Assembly: GCA_964020085.1 (NCBI GenBank)
Contig: OZ026603.1
Span: 31,081,242-31,145,241, forward strand
Length of the DNA: 64,000 bases
From: Micromussa lordhowensis
Taxonomy: Eukaryota > Cnidaria > Anthozoa > Scleractinia > Lobophylliidae
Reading direction: 5' to 3'
Part shown: piece by piece, positions 28,401 to 36,265 of the stretch
How the letters are laid out: every line of letters begins with the position of its first letter
Numbering within the stretch: the stretch's first letter is position 1
The notes under the pieces: generated by a model
The model's database searches: none
Seen by the model: the letters and a program-made list of their open reading frames with translations, nothing else
What the model was told of the DNA's origin: nothing
Program-made: the position numbers and the translations under genes

Positions 28401-31400
28401 ATCTGGCTTTTTGCTTGGCTTTTGCAGGCCCGTAATCGGCCCGTGGGCATTACGGGAGAATAATGCCCTAGTATTAGCCAGTCAGAGCACGCGTTAGATC
28501 AGCTACAAACCCAAGCCATATAATAGGTATTCTTGTGGCACCTTGCTGACGTCATTTACTCGTGAATGTTCGGGTTGTGTTTTGATTGGACAAGAAGTAG
28601 AGGAATCGTGGTGTTTTGTTTTGTGTAGTTTAATATTGGCAGTGCAAGCACTGTACTCAGTGTAGTTTAATAGACGAGAAGAAAAAGAATGCGAGTTTGT
28701 AGTTTGTATGAGTTAGTACTGACGCTTGCTGTTAACATTCACAGTTTTTGCTTTCGTGTCAGACGTTCTTGACAAGAAGTCTGCAGCGCTGCGGCTCAAT
28801 GTATTACTATTGTTTGACAGTTTGCTCGGAACAACTTGCAACTTTCTATTCCGATTTTCTCGAGCAAGTCGCCAAACAACATTGTAAAGAACTATAAGTT
28901 TGTATCCTGTTTTTTCTTTAAGGGAGAATTTTTCAGGCGCAATCCGTTGACAATATTCTGCTTTCTCGATTTGTGTTAATGTAGGTGTTTTGGATGTGGA
29001 TTGCCGCTTCAGTTTACCATTCCCTTCTGTTGTTTTATTTGCCCTGCTTCATGCTCAAACACGGTAAGTGTTTCATTCCTTAAGTTCTGTATCCTACTAT
29101 AAATTAACATTCCATACCAAAAGTGTGTCTTCCTTGTTTGTATTCAAGTTTAGTAAAAGGCAAGTCAAAGGAGAAGTCATGAAGACAAATAGCGCGCTTG
29201 AAAATATTAAACTCAAGCTTAGTGGAGTTTATCTTCGTACTTTTCCTCTGCAATACGTTCACTTTTTCTCTTTGTTTCAGAGTCCCCCTTCAGCAGTGGT
29301 GTGGTGGTAGGCGAGTGGTTCTTAGGAAATGTGGTGTACACGGTAGTCATCCATATTGTTTTTTATCTCTAAACTTGGGAAAATAACAGTCAATCGTAGG
29401 ACTAGAGAGTCGTTATATATTGGACAGAAACCCACTCGTTCTACACAACCTAACATCGTAGTTGCTCCAAATATTTGGGCGTGAAAAACACAAGTTTCTT
29501 TGGGATTCTTTTTTATTGGAATACCGTACGATCTTCATTTTTACACTCGCATTTCGTGTTGAAGTGTAATCACTGTAACACGGATCTCTGTCACTGGTTG
29601 CAGTGTATTGAAAATCCTTGTCGATGTCAGATTCAGGCTTTGTGAAAGAATTACCCTGTTAGCTCTTCAAACGTGGTTTATTCTTCCATCAGCGAACTGA
29701 AGTCGATTTTATTCATCTTGTTATTTGATAGCTTGTCGTTATAACTGTGTGTCTAAAGGCAGGAATGGAACTGGACACCTGGAACTGGGTATGTGGAACA
29801 TTTTGCTTGTTACTCGCGTCTATATATGTTGTCATTGTCGGTGTCAATCTCATGCGGGAATGTTTTCTCTCTGTAGCTGTGTCACGTGGCCATATGGGGC
29901 AGCATCGCTAGCTGGTTCATATTCCTGTTGATCTACTGTATTCCTGGCTTGGCGCTTTACATCGCTCCTGACATGATAGGCCAGGTATGGAACCTCTTCA
30001 CGACTCTTTATTAGCTGGTGCGAGATCAGCTTTCACGTGGTACTGTTCATTATGCTGTAAAGTAAAGGTGCATCTAAGGTTTTAGTCTGTGGATGAAACT
30101 CTGGTGTGTGACCATTCAAATGAAAGCTTCTGAGCAGTACTTTCATGTGGTACTGTTTATTATTTTATACAAGATAGCTCTAACTTTTCTGTAGCTGAAA
30201 GTCTATTGTGCGACAATGCAGTTGAAGGCTGTTGAGCAACACTTTCTTATGGATTGGGTTGTTGTACTAAGCGAGGCTCTTAGCTTCTTTTTATTTTGTG
30301 AATAAAACCCTCGTGTGTGACCAGTCACGTGACCAGTCGCGTGAGCTGTCGAGTAGTATTGTGTGTTTTTTGTGTGTTTTTTTTTAATTTGAGCTCTGAC
30401 ACTCTGTAGGAAATTGGTTTAGGAATTTTTTTTCCGCCGATCGTTGTCAACCAAAAACCATTGCTCTCTACCTGTACATTTTTTTGTCTAATCGTTGTTT
30501 GATTCTTGCAGGACCGTATGTTGTACTCTTGTTTCGTGTTTTGGATTTCGCTCTTCATCATACCATTCATAACTCTTCTGGTGGACTTTCTGTACAAAGT
30601 GTAAGTCAAGAATTTCTTTTCAGCGATTGTGTGAGGGATTGACGAGGAATGAGAGAGAGGCGTAAACTAAACGTTTTATTTTGTCCTTCTCAGATTCCGA
30701 AGAACGTTTTATAAAACGCTGAAGGAGGAAATTCAGGAAGTGGAAGCTGCGCATGTAAGTAACTGAATCGTAGCCTGTTGTGCGTGTGCGCTGTTTTGAG
30801 GGGACTGGGTAAAGCGCGAGGCGCGCGGAGATCGAGCTTGTCTCTAGCGTGCTTGTCTCGTGCTCTACTCAGATCCTCCAAAAGCGCCTGTCCCAAAGGC
30901 AAGATGAACCTTTTGGATAGCAGAAAAGAAAATCATTTCTCTATGCTTACTTCTGGGTACGTACCAAAACTGGTCACACTATTATTAAACGGAGGATCTT
31001 GTTTTGAGTTTTTGTTTCAATTATCTTTGTTTGCAGGGAGATCCAAGTCGTTTGATTATGTCCGATCACGCTCTTCACACGTAAGTACAGCCTCCCACGC
31101 AAACGATCTTAGGACTCGTCACGCGTGACGAGCCCGGAGAGCATCTGCGTGGCAGGCTAACTTAAGTACCGTACAGCCATGAATATTTACTGCTTTTCTG
31201 TATGTACCCCTCTAGTTCGTGTAATCATTCATTTGTAAATAAGGCGCGGTTCAAACGTCGAACTTTTCATGAGCCGAACCTAATAGCCCCAATTAAGTAC
31301 ATGACGAGAACGACGTTTGAATCAATTAAGTTCGACGGATGTTATTTGGGTCGACCCGAGAATTAAGTTCGACATGGTCAGTCGGTCAGTTCGACTACGG

Positions 31401-34400
31401 AGCGACTCCGATTCAAACGTCGAACTTTTCATGTACTGAACCTAATGCATACATTACAAATACATTAAATAAATTATTTTTTAGCCAGAGTTCTGCACGT
31501 TGCCTATTTTTGTCATGCGTACATAGCTTGTTTTGATTTTTTGGAACAAAATGGCGGGAAAAGCGGGAAGATATGTTTTCCTCTTGCTTCGAGAGCACGA
31601 AACATGCGTGATGTACATGAACCACTTCTGTATGCGGTGTTCCGTATTTGAAAACGATGAGAGTTTAGCGGGTTGAAAAGCAGGCAGTTCGGTGGCGTAC
31701 TGCGAGTCGTGTTTTTGACAGAAAAGGACAAAATAAATGAATCTTGAAGAAACCGACGACAGGAACGAACTGAACGAGGAATTGTGATGTCCCTTTGGAA
31801 TAAGCAATAATAGAAAGGCAAACCAAATTAAAAAATCGTCTTCGGTTGTTTGATGCTAACTGCTTCTGGAGTCGCCTTCTTCTACCCACCTTGATGGCAC
31901 TTGCAAGAAAAGCAAGTTTTTCATTTCCACAATTTATCTATCCCACATTTTATCCCGCCATTTTGGTCAGCAATAACCACCGTTTGCAATAGTGTATCCT
32001 TAATTATTTTTGCAATTAAGTTTGATTAAATTAGGTTCGTCTGTCGACGTTTGAAACAACTTCCGAACTTAATTATTTGGGTCGACCCAGATTGGTATTA
32101 GGTTGGGCACATGTAAAGTTCGACGTTTGAACTGGGCCTGAGTTTACAGGACAAACTTCTCGAGTTTCCGACTATCAGAAGTTGATCTTTTTTTCAAGGA
32201 AGACATGGAGCTGAAATTTCAACTTTGCCCATATTGCGCTCTATTTTTCCCCTGCCATTGTTTGTCATCTTCACTTTTGAAGTGTCCCACTCATTTGCAA
32301 TGTATATCAAGATCTTGATCTGATTAATTTGCAGGAAAATTTGGTCTCGTGACGAAGCGTTTGAAGACAGAAAAGACCGCGGTGCCTCTGCACGTAAGTA
32401 ATCTTTTATCTTTATCAACGTGCAAAGTCTCCTTACTGGTTTCTCCGGATTTCTTATACTGTAGTTGGGAGAGCTAGACATATATCACTAAGTTCCCGGT
32501 GGTACTTTCTTCGTATTGCCCGTATACTGTGTACTATAGTTTTACCAAACACTTAATCGTATCTGTTTGGTACTCTTCAGCGGCATATCAGGCGAGATTG
32601 GTAAAGCCATGGTTGTATTTTGGCGAGACGCAATAGCCATGGCCCGATATACTGTCGAGGAATGCTAAAGAGAAACGATTAGGTATTCACTTTACCCAAT
32701 TTCGGCGATAAAGCCCGCCATATCAAGTCAAAGACTTGAAATCAGGAAAGTAGGCAATGCTTCTGATTGGCTAGTTCCGAATTTGGGTACAAAAAGAAAG
32801 AAATTAGTTGACAGTCACTGTTGTGATAATAATCTGGTTTTATTTTTGCCTTGTCTACAGTTGGGTTTGCGTTCTCTCAGGAAGAAGACGCACGAGTGGG
32901 ACAGGTAAGCTATCATCTTGTCCTCTTCTTGACTAATTTTTTGTATTTCTGTTTACTTCTTGGTGGACAACTTCTCAGCCAATCAAGGCACACGTTCAGT
33001 ACATCGGCATTTCATGTCTTCGCCCCCAGTCTAACTCCGTTGTCGATTGGTCATGAAGACATGTTAATCTGCAACAAACTCGTTCATGAAGCTGGAAAGG
33101 CTTTTGTCTTTGTTCGTCTTGGAAGGGTTTTCGTCGATGCCTATTTCCCTTTCGTAAACAAGCGATGCCATTTTTAACGGTCGATGCCATAATTGGTAAC
33201 CAAGCTTGCCAGAATTAGCAACCAAGCCTTTTAGAGTGGACGATGCCATATCTGCTTCTGTTCAGGCCTGGACACGGTAGAAACTGGTTATAATTTGTTG
33301 AGGGAGTAAAACGCACTCACCAAATACTTAATTGTTCATATTCACACTGGTTTGCTTGCGGTTAGCTTTTATTTGCAGGTTGGGGCAGCTCTATCATTAA
33401 CATTTAAGAATGTCACGTTTTATAATTAAATTTTGCGGAAATTTGGCGGATGAACCTGGTAGTGTAGTGGTATAAGAGGGATGTTAAGAAACAGAGGTTC
33501 CAGGTTCGATACTGGGTGGTTAGTAACATTTTCATTTTTCTTTATATTAGTAGAGAAAAATTTGTTGAGAAATTTTCTAAGTGTTGCGAAAATGGCATCG
33601 CTTGTTTACGAAAGGGAAAATTGCTTCGTCGATAAAACATGCCTGTTTTTGAGGAAGAGTTTCAGGGCGTCTAACTTCACATGAGCTGAACCTGATGCAA
33701 ATGCGCAGAAGCCGTTGTTTTTGCCGTTGTCGCGCTTGGATCTTCGTTTGATGACACCCCTCGATCTTTGCTGATTGTTTTAAGGCCATGTTACACGAAG
33801 CAATTTTTCTTGCAACTTGCAACGCAACGATGACGAATAAAAAACCTTTCAAGTTGCAGAGGGGATGTTACACGCAAGCAACTTGTCTCGCAACGTTGCG
33901 AAGAGTAGAGGGTCGTTCTACTTTTCTTGCAACTCGCAACGCAACAATTGCAGTTGCAAAATGGGGTGTTACACATGATTTTTTTATTGCAACTTGCAAC
34001 GCAACGTTTGTTGCGTTGCAAGTTGCAAGAAAAATTGCTTCGTGTAACATGGCCTTTAGTTCTTAACGTATGCACGCTGATGACGAAAGCTCACTGAAGT
34101 AATCTGCGCGCGCTCAAAGGAAAACGTCAGTATTTTTCGATATTTTATGAGGTCAACACGAGCACGAAAAAGCAAAACTGACAGTGAATTTTCTCGCGTT
34201 TTCTTCGGTAAAATTCCGTAAAATTTTAGCAGACTGGAGCTCGTTTTTCAGGGAAATCTATCGGACCAGTTTTTCCGCAGGGGAAAAACATATATTTGCA
34301 AAAATCGAAAGAAACTACCTTGACAAACCCTACGTTTTTCAGTCGTGTTTAAAATTCGCATCCCGCCAGATTTGATGTACTGTGAAAAGTTCGGAAAATT

Positions 34401-34908
34401 TCACCGAAGGAAAGTGAATAAAATCACAAATAAAGCCATATCAAGGGTAAAAAACGCACTTTTGGGGAATTTATAATTCATGACTAAAAGACAAGCTTTT
34501 AACAGAGATGGTAGTCAAGCACTATTACATCATTGCGTATTACATATAGTAGTAGGTTTGAGACGACTGGGTGTAAAATGAAATGAGAAAGCGGCGTTCA
34601 AAACATAACACTGGCGCACGCAACGCGATAAATGATCACCTTATGGAGCCACTAATCGACATTTTTGCCATTTCACAATAAAACGTGATATAAAAATCAA
34701 AAGATTTAAACCACTTTGTTTAGAAGTAAGCGATTGTGCAATGTCATTGTCAAGTCAAAATGGATACAATTTGGTAAGAATGGGTGAGTTTTCATTATTT
34801 TTTTTTTAAAATGTATATATTACAGTTTTTTTATAATAGTTCTTTTGATTTCAGGCGGAGCTGATTCGTCGTTATGATACCACCCTCAAGAAACCTCGAG
34901 GAGATTAG
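1076..34908 (+). CDS. ATP8A: P4-ATPase phospholipid flippase, ATP8A1/ATP8A2 type (46 coding exons)
   Basis: The product is a catalytic subunit of an aminophospholipid flippase, which in known ATP8A proteins moves phosphatidylserine and phosphatidylethanolamine to the cytosolic leaflet of Golgi, endosomal and plasma membranes together with a CDC50 partner. Forty-six exons, all with GT-AG introns and matching phases, join into 1162 residues, almost the length of vertebrate ATP8A1. Signatures seen (numbering from the 1076 start): DGET 203-206 in the actuator domain, PISL 370-373 in membrane helix 4, DKTGT with the phosphorylated Asp423, KGAD 569-572 in the nucleotide domain, TGDK from 682, GDGANDV 805-811, and a C-terminal GFAFS 1132-1136 matching the autoinhibitory GYAFS motif of ATP8A2/Drs2. 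The ATP8A class is chosen over ATP8B or ATP9-11 because similarity runs through the whole protein, including the C-terminal tail. Exon blocks are given in separate entries. The TAG stop is at 34906-34908. Confidence 0.96.
1967..2021 (+). CDS. ATP8A: Candidate alternative first exon of ATP8A
   Basis: An ATG in good Kozak context (A at -3, G at +4) opens 18 codons, [18 protein letters not shown], followed by a strong donor (gtaggt). One base is left over, the same phase as exon 1 at 1076-1166, so it could splice directly to exon 2 at 6129 and keep the flippase frame. What is seen is the start, the phase and the donor. That it is an alternative promoter of this gene is inference; it could also be the first exon of something else or a chance ORF. 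Confidence 0.4.
4775..4937. mobile_element. Palindromic TA-flanked MITE in ATP8A intron 1
   Basis: The ends AGGGTGCATTCCTTTGGGG and a near-complementary copy ending GGAACGCACCCT are flanked by TA. The inverted repeat extends inward through GATCTGGATCAGGATCAGTG, so about half of the 163 bp is palindromic. Confidence 0.85.
5099..5357. repeat. Direct tandem duplication of about 120 bp
   Basis: Two nearly identical units, 5099-5221 and about 5238-5357, share GACTTGTTTACCAGACTCC through AAAATTCATTAAAATGCAGA and differ by a few substitutions and a 6-base gap. No function is seen. Confidence 0.9.
5638..6071 (+). mobile_element. 5'-truncated non-LTR retrotransposon with 29-bp target duplication
   Basis: The insert 5667-6042 encodes the C-terminal tail of a LINE reverse-transcriptase polyprotein ([16 protein letters not shown], then [37 protein letters not shown]) ending at 6020, and finishes with a short AT-rich tail. 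It is bounded by the same 29-bp sequence at 5638-5666 and 6043-6071, beginning TAATCACACATATCC. This is a textbook 5'-truncated insertion. It ends 57 bases before ATP8A exon 2. Confidence 0.92.
7251..7310 (+). mobile_element. 3' end of a tRNA-derived SINE
   Basis: AAATCCCATCTGGGACTC followed by a T-rich run and CCGAGTCTACATTTCTCC matches the 3' half of the SINE copies at 63370-63470 and 63640-63765. Only the B box and tail survive here. It lies just before ATP8A exon 4. Confidence 0.75.
7620..8230. repeat. Tandem GACGGAAGTT motifs and a duplicated 120-bp unit
   Basis: Between 7640 and 7725 the motif (G)ACGGAAGTT recurs several times. Further on, two related units at about 7952-8073 and 8100-8226 share GGTTCTCATA, AGCTCATACAGAC, CACATTGCAT and ATATGAAAAGGCGAAACA. 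No coding potential is seen. Confidence 0.6.
9763..11814 (+). CDS. ATP8A: ATP8A exons 6-12: actuator domain
   Basis: Exons are 9763-9803, 9979-10052, 10758-10827, 10942-10995, 11100-11173, 11481-11551 and 11774-11814. They encode the actuator domain: [22 protein letters not shown], then the P4 dephosphorylation motif DGET inside [13 protein letters not shown], then [20 protein letters not shown] and [13 protein letters not shown]. In P4-ATPases DGET replaces the TGES of cation pumps; its Glu helps dephosphorylate the aspartyl phosphate as lipid is translocated. All seven exons are 41-74 bases long and join in frame. Confidence 0.95.
10340..10520. repeat. (GTCA)n / (GTCT)n simple repeat
   Basis: Alternating blocks of GTCAGTCA and GTCTGTCT make a compound tetranucleotide repeat in ATP8A intron 7. 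The 75-residue Ser/Val-rich ORF over it is an artefact of the repeat. Confidence 0.9.
12276..14197 (+). CDS. ATP8A: ATP8A exons 13-16: membrane helices 3-4
   Basis: Exons are 12276-12402, 13050-13088, 13693-13784 and 14162-14197. Exon 13 holds a long hydrophobic run ([20 protein letters not shown]), helix 3. Exon 14 encodes the lumenal loop [14 protein letters not shown]. Exons 15-16 hold [21 protein letters not shown] and [12 protein letters not shown], helix 4. P4-ATPases have a conserved Pro-Ile-Ser-Leu here; the Ile lies on the lipid path in ATP8A2. Exon 16 is only 36 bases, and a TTAA-flanked transposon begins 13 bases after its end. Confidence 0.95.
12710..12850. repeat. Degenerate GGTCACACA tandem repeat
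   Basis: (T/C)GGTCACACA-like units recur about eight times with irregular spacing in ATP8A intron 13. No other feature is seen in this part of the intron. Confidence 0.6.
14211..14868. mobile_element. TTAA-flanked non-autonomous transposon beside ATP8A exon 16
   Basis: Terminal inverted repeats GGACGTTCGCGCCCA / TGGGCGCGAACGTCC are flanked by TTAA on both sides (14207-14210 and 14869-14872), the duplication expected of piggyBac-type elements. Inside, two related segments share GGTGACCCCC and AAAATCTGTGTGTGGGAAGT, so part of the element is an internal direct duplication. The left end lies 13 bases after the exon 16 splice donor. A 129-codon ORF inside has no recognisable domain. Confidence 0.88.
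15294..17261 (+). CDS. ATP8A: ATP8A exons 17-19: phosphorylation site
   Basis: Exons are 15294-15371, 16409-16497 and 17204-17261. Exon 17 encodes [19 protein letters not shown] then LNEELGQ. Exon 18 encodes [20 protein letters not shown]; Asp423 of DKTGT is the catalytic aspartate phosphorylated by ATP. Exon 19 ([20 protein letters not shown]) is the variable start of the nucleotide-binding domain and is shorter here than in vertebrate ATP8A1. Confidence 0.96.
15440..15512 (-). mobile_element. tRNA-derived SINE head, tRNA-Ser-like
   Basis: The minus strand reads GCGTGGCTGAGTGGTCAGG (A box), GACTTGAAATTCAGAAG (anticodon-arm-like) and CGCGGGTTCAAC (B box). The layout resembles tRNA-Ser(UGA) without a variable arm or a matching acceptor stem, so it is a tRNA-derived repeat and not a functional tRNA. 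Confidence 0.65.
15620..15988. mobile_element. TTAA-flanked MITE in ATP8A intron 17
   Basis: The ends AGATGATTTCCAGTC / GACTGGAAATCATCT are flanked by TTAA (15616-15619 and 15989-15992). The interior contains a second palindrome around GTAGTTGCAAAATGTAAAC and no ORF. Confidence 0.82.
16789..16992. mobile_element. Probable MITE with CAGGACTCAAAAAAAA ends
   Basis: CAGGACTCAAAAAAAACC at the left and a near-complement TTTTTTTGAGCCCTGTA at the right bound about 200 bp. The inner segment AGTTTGCTTGCCCTGGGC then AAGTCTTAGTTTG recurs at 18190-18240 in another intron, so this is a multicopy family. Confidence 0.6.
17423..17685. mobile_element. GAGCGGTTTTCA-family MITE, copy in ATP8A intron 19
   Basis: The element starts GAGCGGTTTTCAG, ends AAATCACTC and is flanked by TA. 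The inner TTTTTTCATCCAATCAGAAG then TAAAACC segment is shared, in one or other orientation, with 41330-41474 and 46776-46984; 49397-49567 shares only the ends and the CCAATCA segments. The recurring CCAATCA/TGATTGG motifs are CCAAT-box-like. Confidence 0.75.
17721..21279 (+). CDS. ATP8A: ATP8A exons 20-26: nucleotide-binding domain
   Basis: Exons are 17721-17835, 18735-18817, 18935-18984, 19881-19950, 20131-20215, 20773-20912 and 21232-21279. Recognisable segments are [54 protein letters not shown], the KGAD motif followed by [25 protein letters not shown] and [26 protein letters not shown] and KGAD contact ATP in P-type ATPases. The KGAD motif is split between exons 23 and 24. Confidence 0.95.
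18550..18690. repeat. Dispersed repeat shared with 59895-60020
   Basis: The two copies share TTTGAACGACTAGTAGATTT and GAGCTCATAATCTAATTGT with similar spacing but diverged middles. The 18.6-kb copy ends about 45 bases before ATP8A exon 21; the other lies in an intron of the mosaic gene. Confidence 0.65.
19560..19745. repeat. Dispersed repeat, copy 1 (second at 20970-21140)
   Basis: Both copies contain GTCTGAAATT, TTGATGACGC or TTGACGACGC, CTGATTGGTTGTT, and a terminal TACGTCATCAGT. They lie in ATP8A introns 22 and 25. Short length and no ORF suggest a MITE-like element. Confidence 0.6.
21617..25820 (+). CDS. ATP8A: ATP8A exons 27-33: C-terminal part of the P domain
   Basis: Exons are 21617-21707, 22655-22719, 23054-23134, 23218-23247, 24091-24173, 24817-24925 and 25743-25820. 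They encode [19 protein letters not shown], the variable loop [44 protein letters not shown], the Mg-binding hinge motif [11 protein letters not shown], and [20 protein letters not shown]. Exon 30 is only 30 bases (10 codons) with strong splice sites. A Mutator-like MITE lies between exons 27 and 28, ending 57 bases (with its duplication) before exon 28. Confidence 0.95.
22193..22588. mobile_element. Mutator-like MITE with 9-bp target duplication
   Basis: A 396-bp element with long terminal inverted repeats (about 130 bp, starting TAGCCTGTTCCAGGCTC and ending GAGCCTGGAACAGGCTA) is flanked by identical 9-mers GCTTGAAGA at 22184-22192 and 22589-22597. Long TIRs with a 9-bp duplication are the hallmark of Mutator-like elements. 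It lies in ATP8A intron 27 and its duplication ends 57 bases before exon 28. It has no transposase. Confidence 0.9.
23455..24010 (-). mobile_element. Decayed LINE 3' end with (ATT)n tail
   Basis: On the minus strand a stop-broken reading frame resembling a LINE RT C-terminus ([20 protein letters not shown] then DFPSSLK) is followed by an AT-rich 3'UTR ending TACGAGCTCAATGAAT and then an (ATT)n microsatellite at 23455-23496. Tail microsatellites of this kind are typical of CR1/L2/RTE-type LINE ends. The reading is tentative because of decay. Confidence 0.55.
24249..24775 (+). mobile_element. tRNA-derived SINE interrupted by a nested MITE
   Basis: The head GCGGTGGCCTCATGGTTAGT then GCGCTC is an A box. 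The B box GGTTCGAGCACTGC comes only after a 236-bp insertion, and the tail continues with CAAGACACTTTACTCC, GGTGTATGGATGGGCACC and GACTAGCATCCC. Tail homologues on the minus strand at 63790-63950 and around 26120-26165 confirm a family. Confidence 0.82.
24300..24535. mobile_element. MITE nested inside the SINE
   Basis: The inverted ends CCTGGGGCCCGTTTCTCGAA and TTCGAGAAACGGGCCCCAGG enclose 236 bp. The insertion splits the SINE just before its B box, so it is younger than the SINE insertion. The exact duplication is ambiguous because the ends blend into the SINE's own CCTGGG. Confidence 0.85.
25319..25430. repeat. Palindromic fold-back element
   Basis: CAATTATTCCATGAGCGC at the left pairs with GCGCGAGTGGAATAATTG at the right, and TTGGATATGAGATGAT pairs with ATCATCTCATATCCAA. 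The loop centre reads GGCGCGTAGCGCC. The whole 112-bp segment could fold as one hairpin. Confidence 0.85.
25847..26026. mobile_element. TA-flanked MITE, GGCCATTTC family, copy 1
   Basis: The ends GGCCATTTCTGAGTTCCC / GGGAACTCGGAAATGGCC are flanked by TA. Most of the 180 bp is an inverted repeat around ATTTGCATGAAAATGA. It starts 27 bases after ATP8A exon 33. Confidence 0.88.
26499..26667. mobile_element. TA-flanked MITE, GGCCATTTC family, copy 2
   Basis: The ends GACCATTTCCGAGTTACC / GGTAATTCGGAAATGGCC are flanked by TA. It shares its ends and the ATTTGCATGTGAATGAAAT-like centre with copy 1, 650 bases upstream in the same intron, but the two are too diverged to be a recent duplication. Confidence 0.87.
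26718..30600 (+). CDS. ATP8A: ATP8A exons 34-41: membrane helices 5-10
   Basis: Exons are 26718-26828, 27192-27266, 28008-28130, 28985-29063, 29281-29342, 29732-29788, 29877-29984 and 30512-30600. They encode [19 protein letters not shown], helix 5 ([18 protein letters not shown]), [20 protein letters not shown] with helix 6, [20 protein letters not shown], helix 7 ([18 protein letters not shown]), [15 protein letters not shown] with helix 8 ([19 protein letters not shown]), helix 9 ([20 protein letters not shown]) and helix 10 ([20 protein letters not shown]). The motifs match ATP8A1 closely. Confidence 0.95.
26970..27055. repeat. Alternating purine-pyrimidine GTGCG tract
   Basis: A tract of (TGCG)n and GTGTG units in ATP8A intron 34 is nearly strictly alternating purine-pyrimidine, a sequence type able to form Z-DNA. 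The minus-strand Arg/Thr/His-rich ORF over it is a repeat artefact. Confidence 0.7.
27645..27920 (+). mobile_element. tRNA-derived SINE, family 1, copy in ATP8A intron 35
   Basis: A-box-like GTCAGAGCGCTCGCCTCCC and B box CGGGTTCGATTCCCG are followed by a unique body with TTTTCTCCGGGTACTCC and CTCAAAAACCAACATTTCC. The same head and body occur at 44920-45175. The tRNA part lacks a proper acceptor stem. Confidence 0.85.
28245..28402. repeat. Palindromic fold-back element in ATP8A intron 36
   Basis: GGTCTTTACGGGAAAATCTC pairs with a downstream GAGATTTTCCCGTAAAGACC, and the inner arms CCTTGCCGTATTGACC / GGTCAATACGGCAAGG pair too. The loop reads GAGCGATAGCGAG. Outer AACTACTTATCAACC / GGTTAATAAGTTG arms extend the hairpin. 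Confidence 0.87.
30694..34908 (+). CDS. ATP8A: ATP8A exons 42-46: regulatory C-terminal tail
   Basis: Exons are 30694-30754, 31037-31080, 32335-32393, 32861-32904 and 34855-34908. The tail begins [20 protein letters not shown], passes through a variable stretch and ends [14 protein letters not shown] then [17 protein letters not shown]. In ATP8A2 and yeast Drs2 the equivalent (G/A)(Y/F)AFS segment occupies the nucleotide site and inhibits the pump; its retention suggests similar autoinhibition (inference). A roughly 900-bp inverted-repeat transposon lies between exons 43 and 44, and two more elements lie in the last intron. Confidence 0.93.
31242..32140. mobile_element. DNA transposon derivative with roughly 120-bp inverted ends in ATP8A intron 43
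   Basis: AGGCGCGGTTCAAACGTCG then AACTTT at the left and AAAGTTCGACGTTTGAACTG then GGCCTG at the right are inverted repeats; GGGTCGACCC and AATTAAGTTCG recur in both arms. The interior shows short ORFs without a recognisable transposase, including ATGGCGGGAAAAGCGGGAAG at 31551. It looks like an internally deleted element of unassigned superfamily. Confidence 0.78.
33130..33645 (+). mobile_element. Composite element with inverted ends and a tRNA-like promoter, copy 1
   Basis: CCCTTTCGTAAACAAGCGAT then GCCATTTT at the left is repeated inverted at 33590-33630. Near the right end a tRNA-like segment has A box TAGTGTAGTGGTATAAGAGG and B box AGGTTCGATACTGG. A second copy lies at 61790-62235. The mix of DNA-transposon-like ends and a pol III-type promoter is unusual. 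It is in the last ATP8A intron. Confidence 0.72.
33781..34058. mobile_element. MITE with AAGGCCATGTTACACGAAGC ends
   Basis: AAGGCCATGTTACACGAAGC followed by AATTTTTCTTGCAACTTGCA is repeated inverted at the right end. The interior carries three or four further copies of the TTGCAACTTGCAACGCAAC motif in both orientations. Duplication type is uncertain (TA or TTTA-like). Confidence 0.85.
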
Positions 34909-36091
34909 AACAGTGACATTGCCTCAGCGTTTTGAGTTGTAAAAAGTTATTTTAGTGCTATTATTTTTCATAAGAAAGTTTATATATTATTTAAAGAATT
35001 AGTCCTACTTTCTGCAGTTCAAGAAAAACTGGGATGCTTCTGAATTAACAGGAAATAATAGTAATTTAAAATTTGAATTATAAATTGAGAAGCTCTCTCC
35101 TTTTTTTCATAGACTTACTCGATGTTTTGTCGGGCAATAAGTTTCTTTTTGGTCTAAATCCTGGCCGCTAAATTCGCGAATTCCGATGTTCTTGGCGAGT
35201 ATGTTGCTGATTTACAGTGTTTCCCAAAGATCTTTTGGAATCACGCACAATCGTAACTATTTTGAGTTTTCACACAGTCACGCACGTTACTTCACAACGA
35301 TACACTCAATTGGCTTTTTTTCCCGTTTCCTTTTCAAATTAACCACGTATGGAGAAACCTGTTTTCCGACATCCATTTATGTTAAATGGTTTTTGATCTT
35401 GTTAACTTCTGAGGGTTTTTGTACCTATAGTTTCTGTATATTTTATTTACTGAAGCGTTCGCCGCAGTAGTCGGTGAAAGTTATTGACATCCTTTTGACA
35501 TCGCCCAGAGAAGGTGGAGTTGTTTGTTTTATGATTGGCTGGGTAGTTATGAAAACCAACAAAAAGTCAAAAGTCAGCGAGTCGGAACGAAACCGTAACG
35601 CAAGGTTATTTTTTGCCGTTTAAGTACAATTTGATATTTTTCTTACTTATTCCGAGTCATTTCAGTTATGACTACAATGAATGGTCAATTAACTCCACTT
35701 GGCATTTATTCTTAAAACGTATCAAAGGTATCATTTACTCCTTGCTTGATATTTTACATTCGGAAGTTAAAAGTAAAAAACTGAAATACTTCCAGACATT
35801 CTGGTTATGTTAGATTCTACATTACACTGTGTTTATAATTTTGTAATGACAATCTTTACATGGACCACTTACGATCACGTCTTTATCACCTAAAATTTGT
35901 ATTCACTCTCTATTTGGTAGTTAATTTTCTTTCTGTGCAACTGATAACGTTTTTGTTGTTGGCAATGATGTATTGTAGAGGTAAGAATATAATAATACTA
36001 TATCTATTTATTACTGGCCAATAGTTAAAAAAAAGAACTGTTGTGAGTTGGTGCAATCCAAGTTGAAATAGATCCTTTGGATTATGTGAGC

Positions 36092-36097
36092 AATAAA
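36092..36097 (+). promoter_or_regulatory. Candidate poly(A) signal for ATP8A
   Basis: An AATAAA hexamer lies about 1.2 kb after the ATP8A stop codon, with a T/G-rich stretch just downstream. A second AATAAA-type hexamer lies near 36157. The 3'UTR assignment is inferred from position only. Confidence 0.35.
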
Positions 36098-36265
36098 ATG
36101 AAGTGTTGCATGCAGGTTTTTGTGTTCAGTATTTTTCAGGGTGACAGATCAACCCTAATAAAACGAATACAAATAAAACTTGCAGTTCAGAGACTTTTGA
36201 TGTTCATTTGATGACCGATTTCTTTTGCATTTTATCTTATTTTGGTAAGTGTTTGGTGGTGCCTA

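Noticed and set aside
31481..31889. Overlapping minus-strand ORFs of about 100 codons
   Set aside because: They fall inside the inverted-repeat transposon at 31242-32140, and no transposase motif can be read.
33788..34075. Overlapping plus and minus ORFs rich in Cys, Asn, Ala and Thr
   Set aside because: They translate the TTGCAACGCAAC repeats of a MITE.
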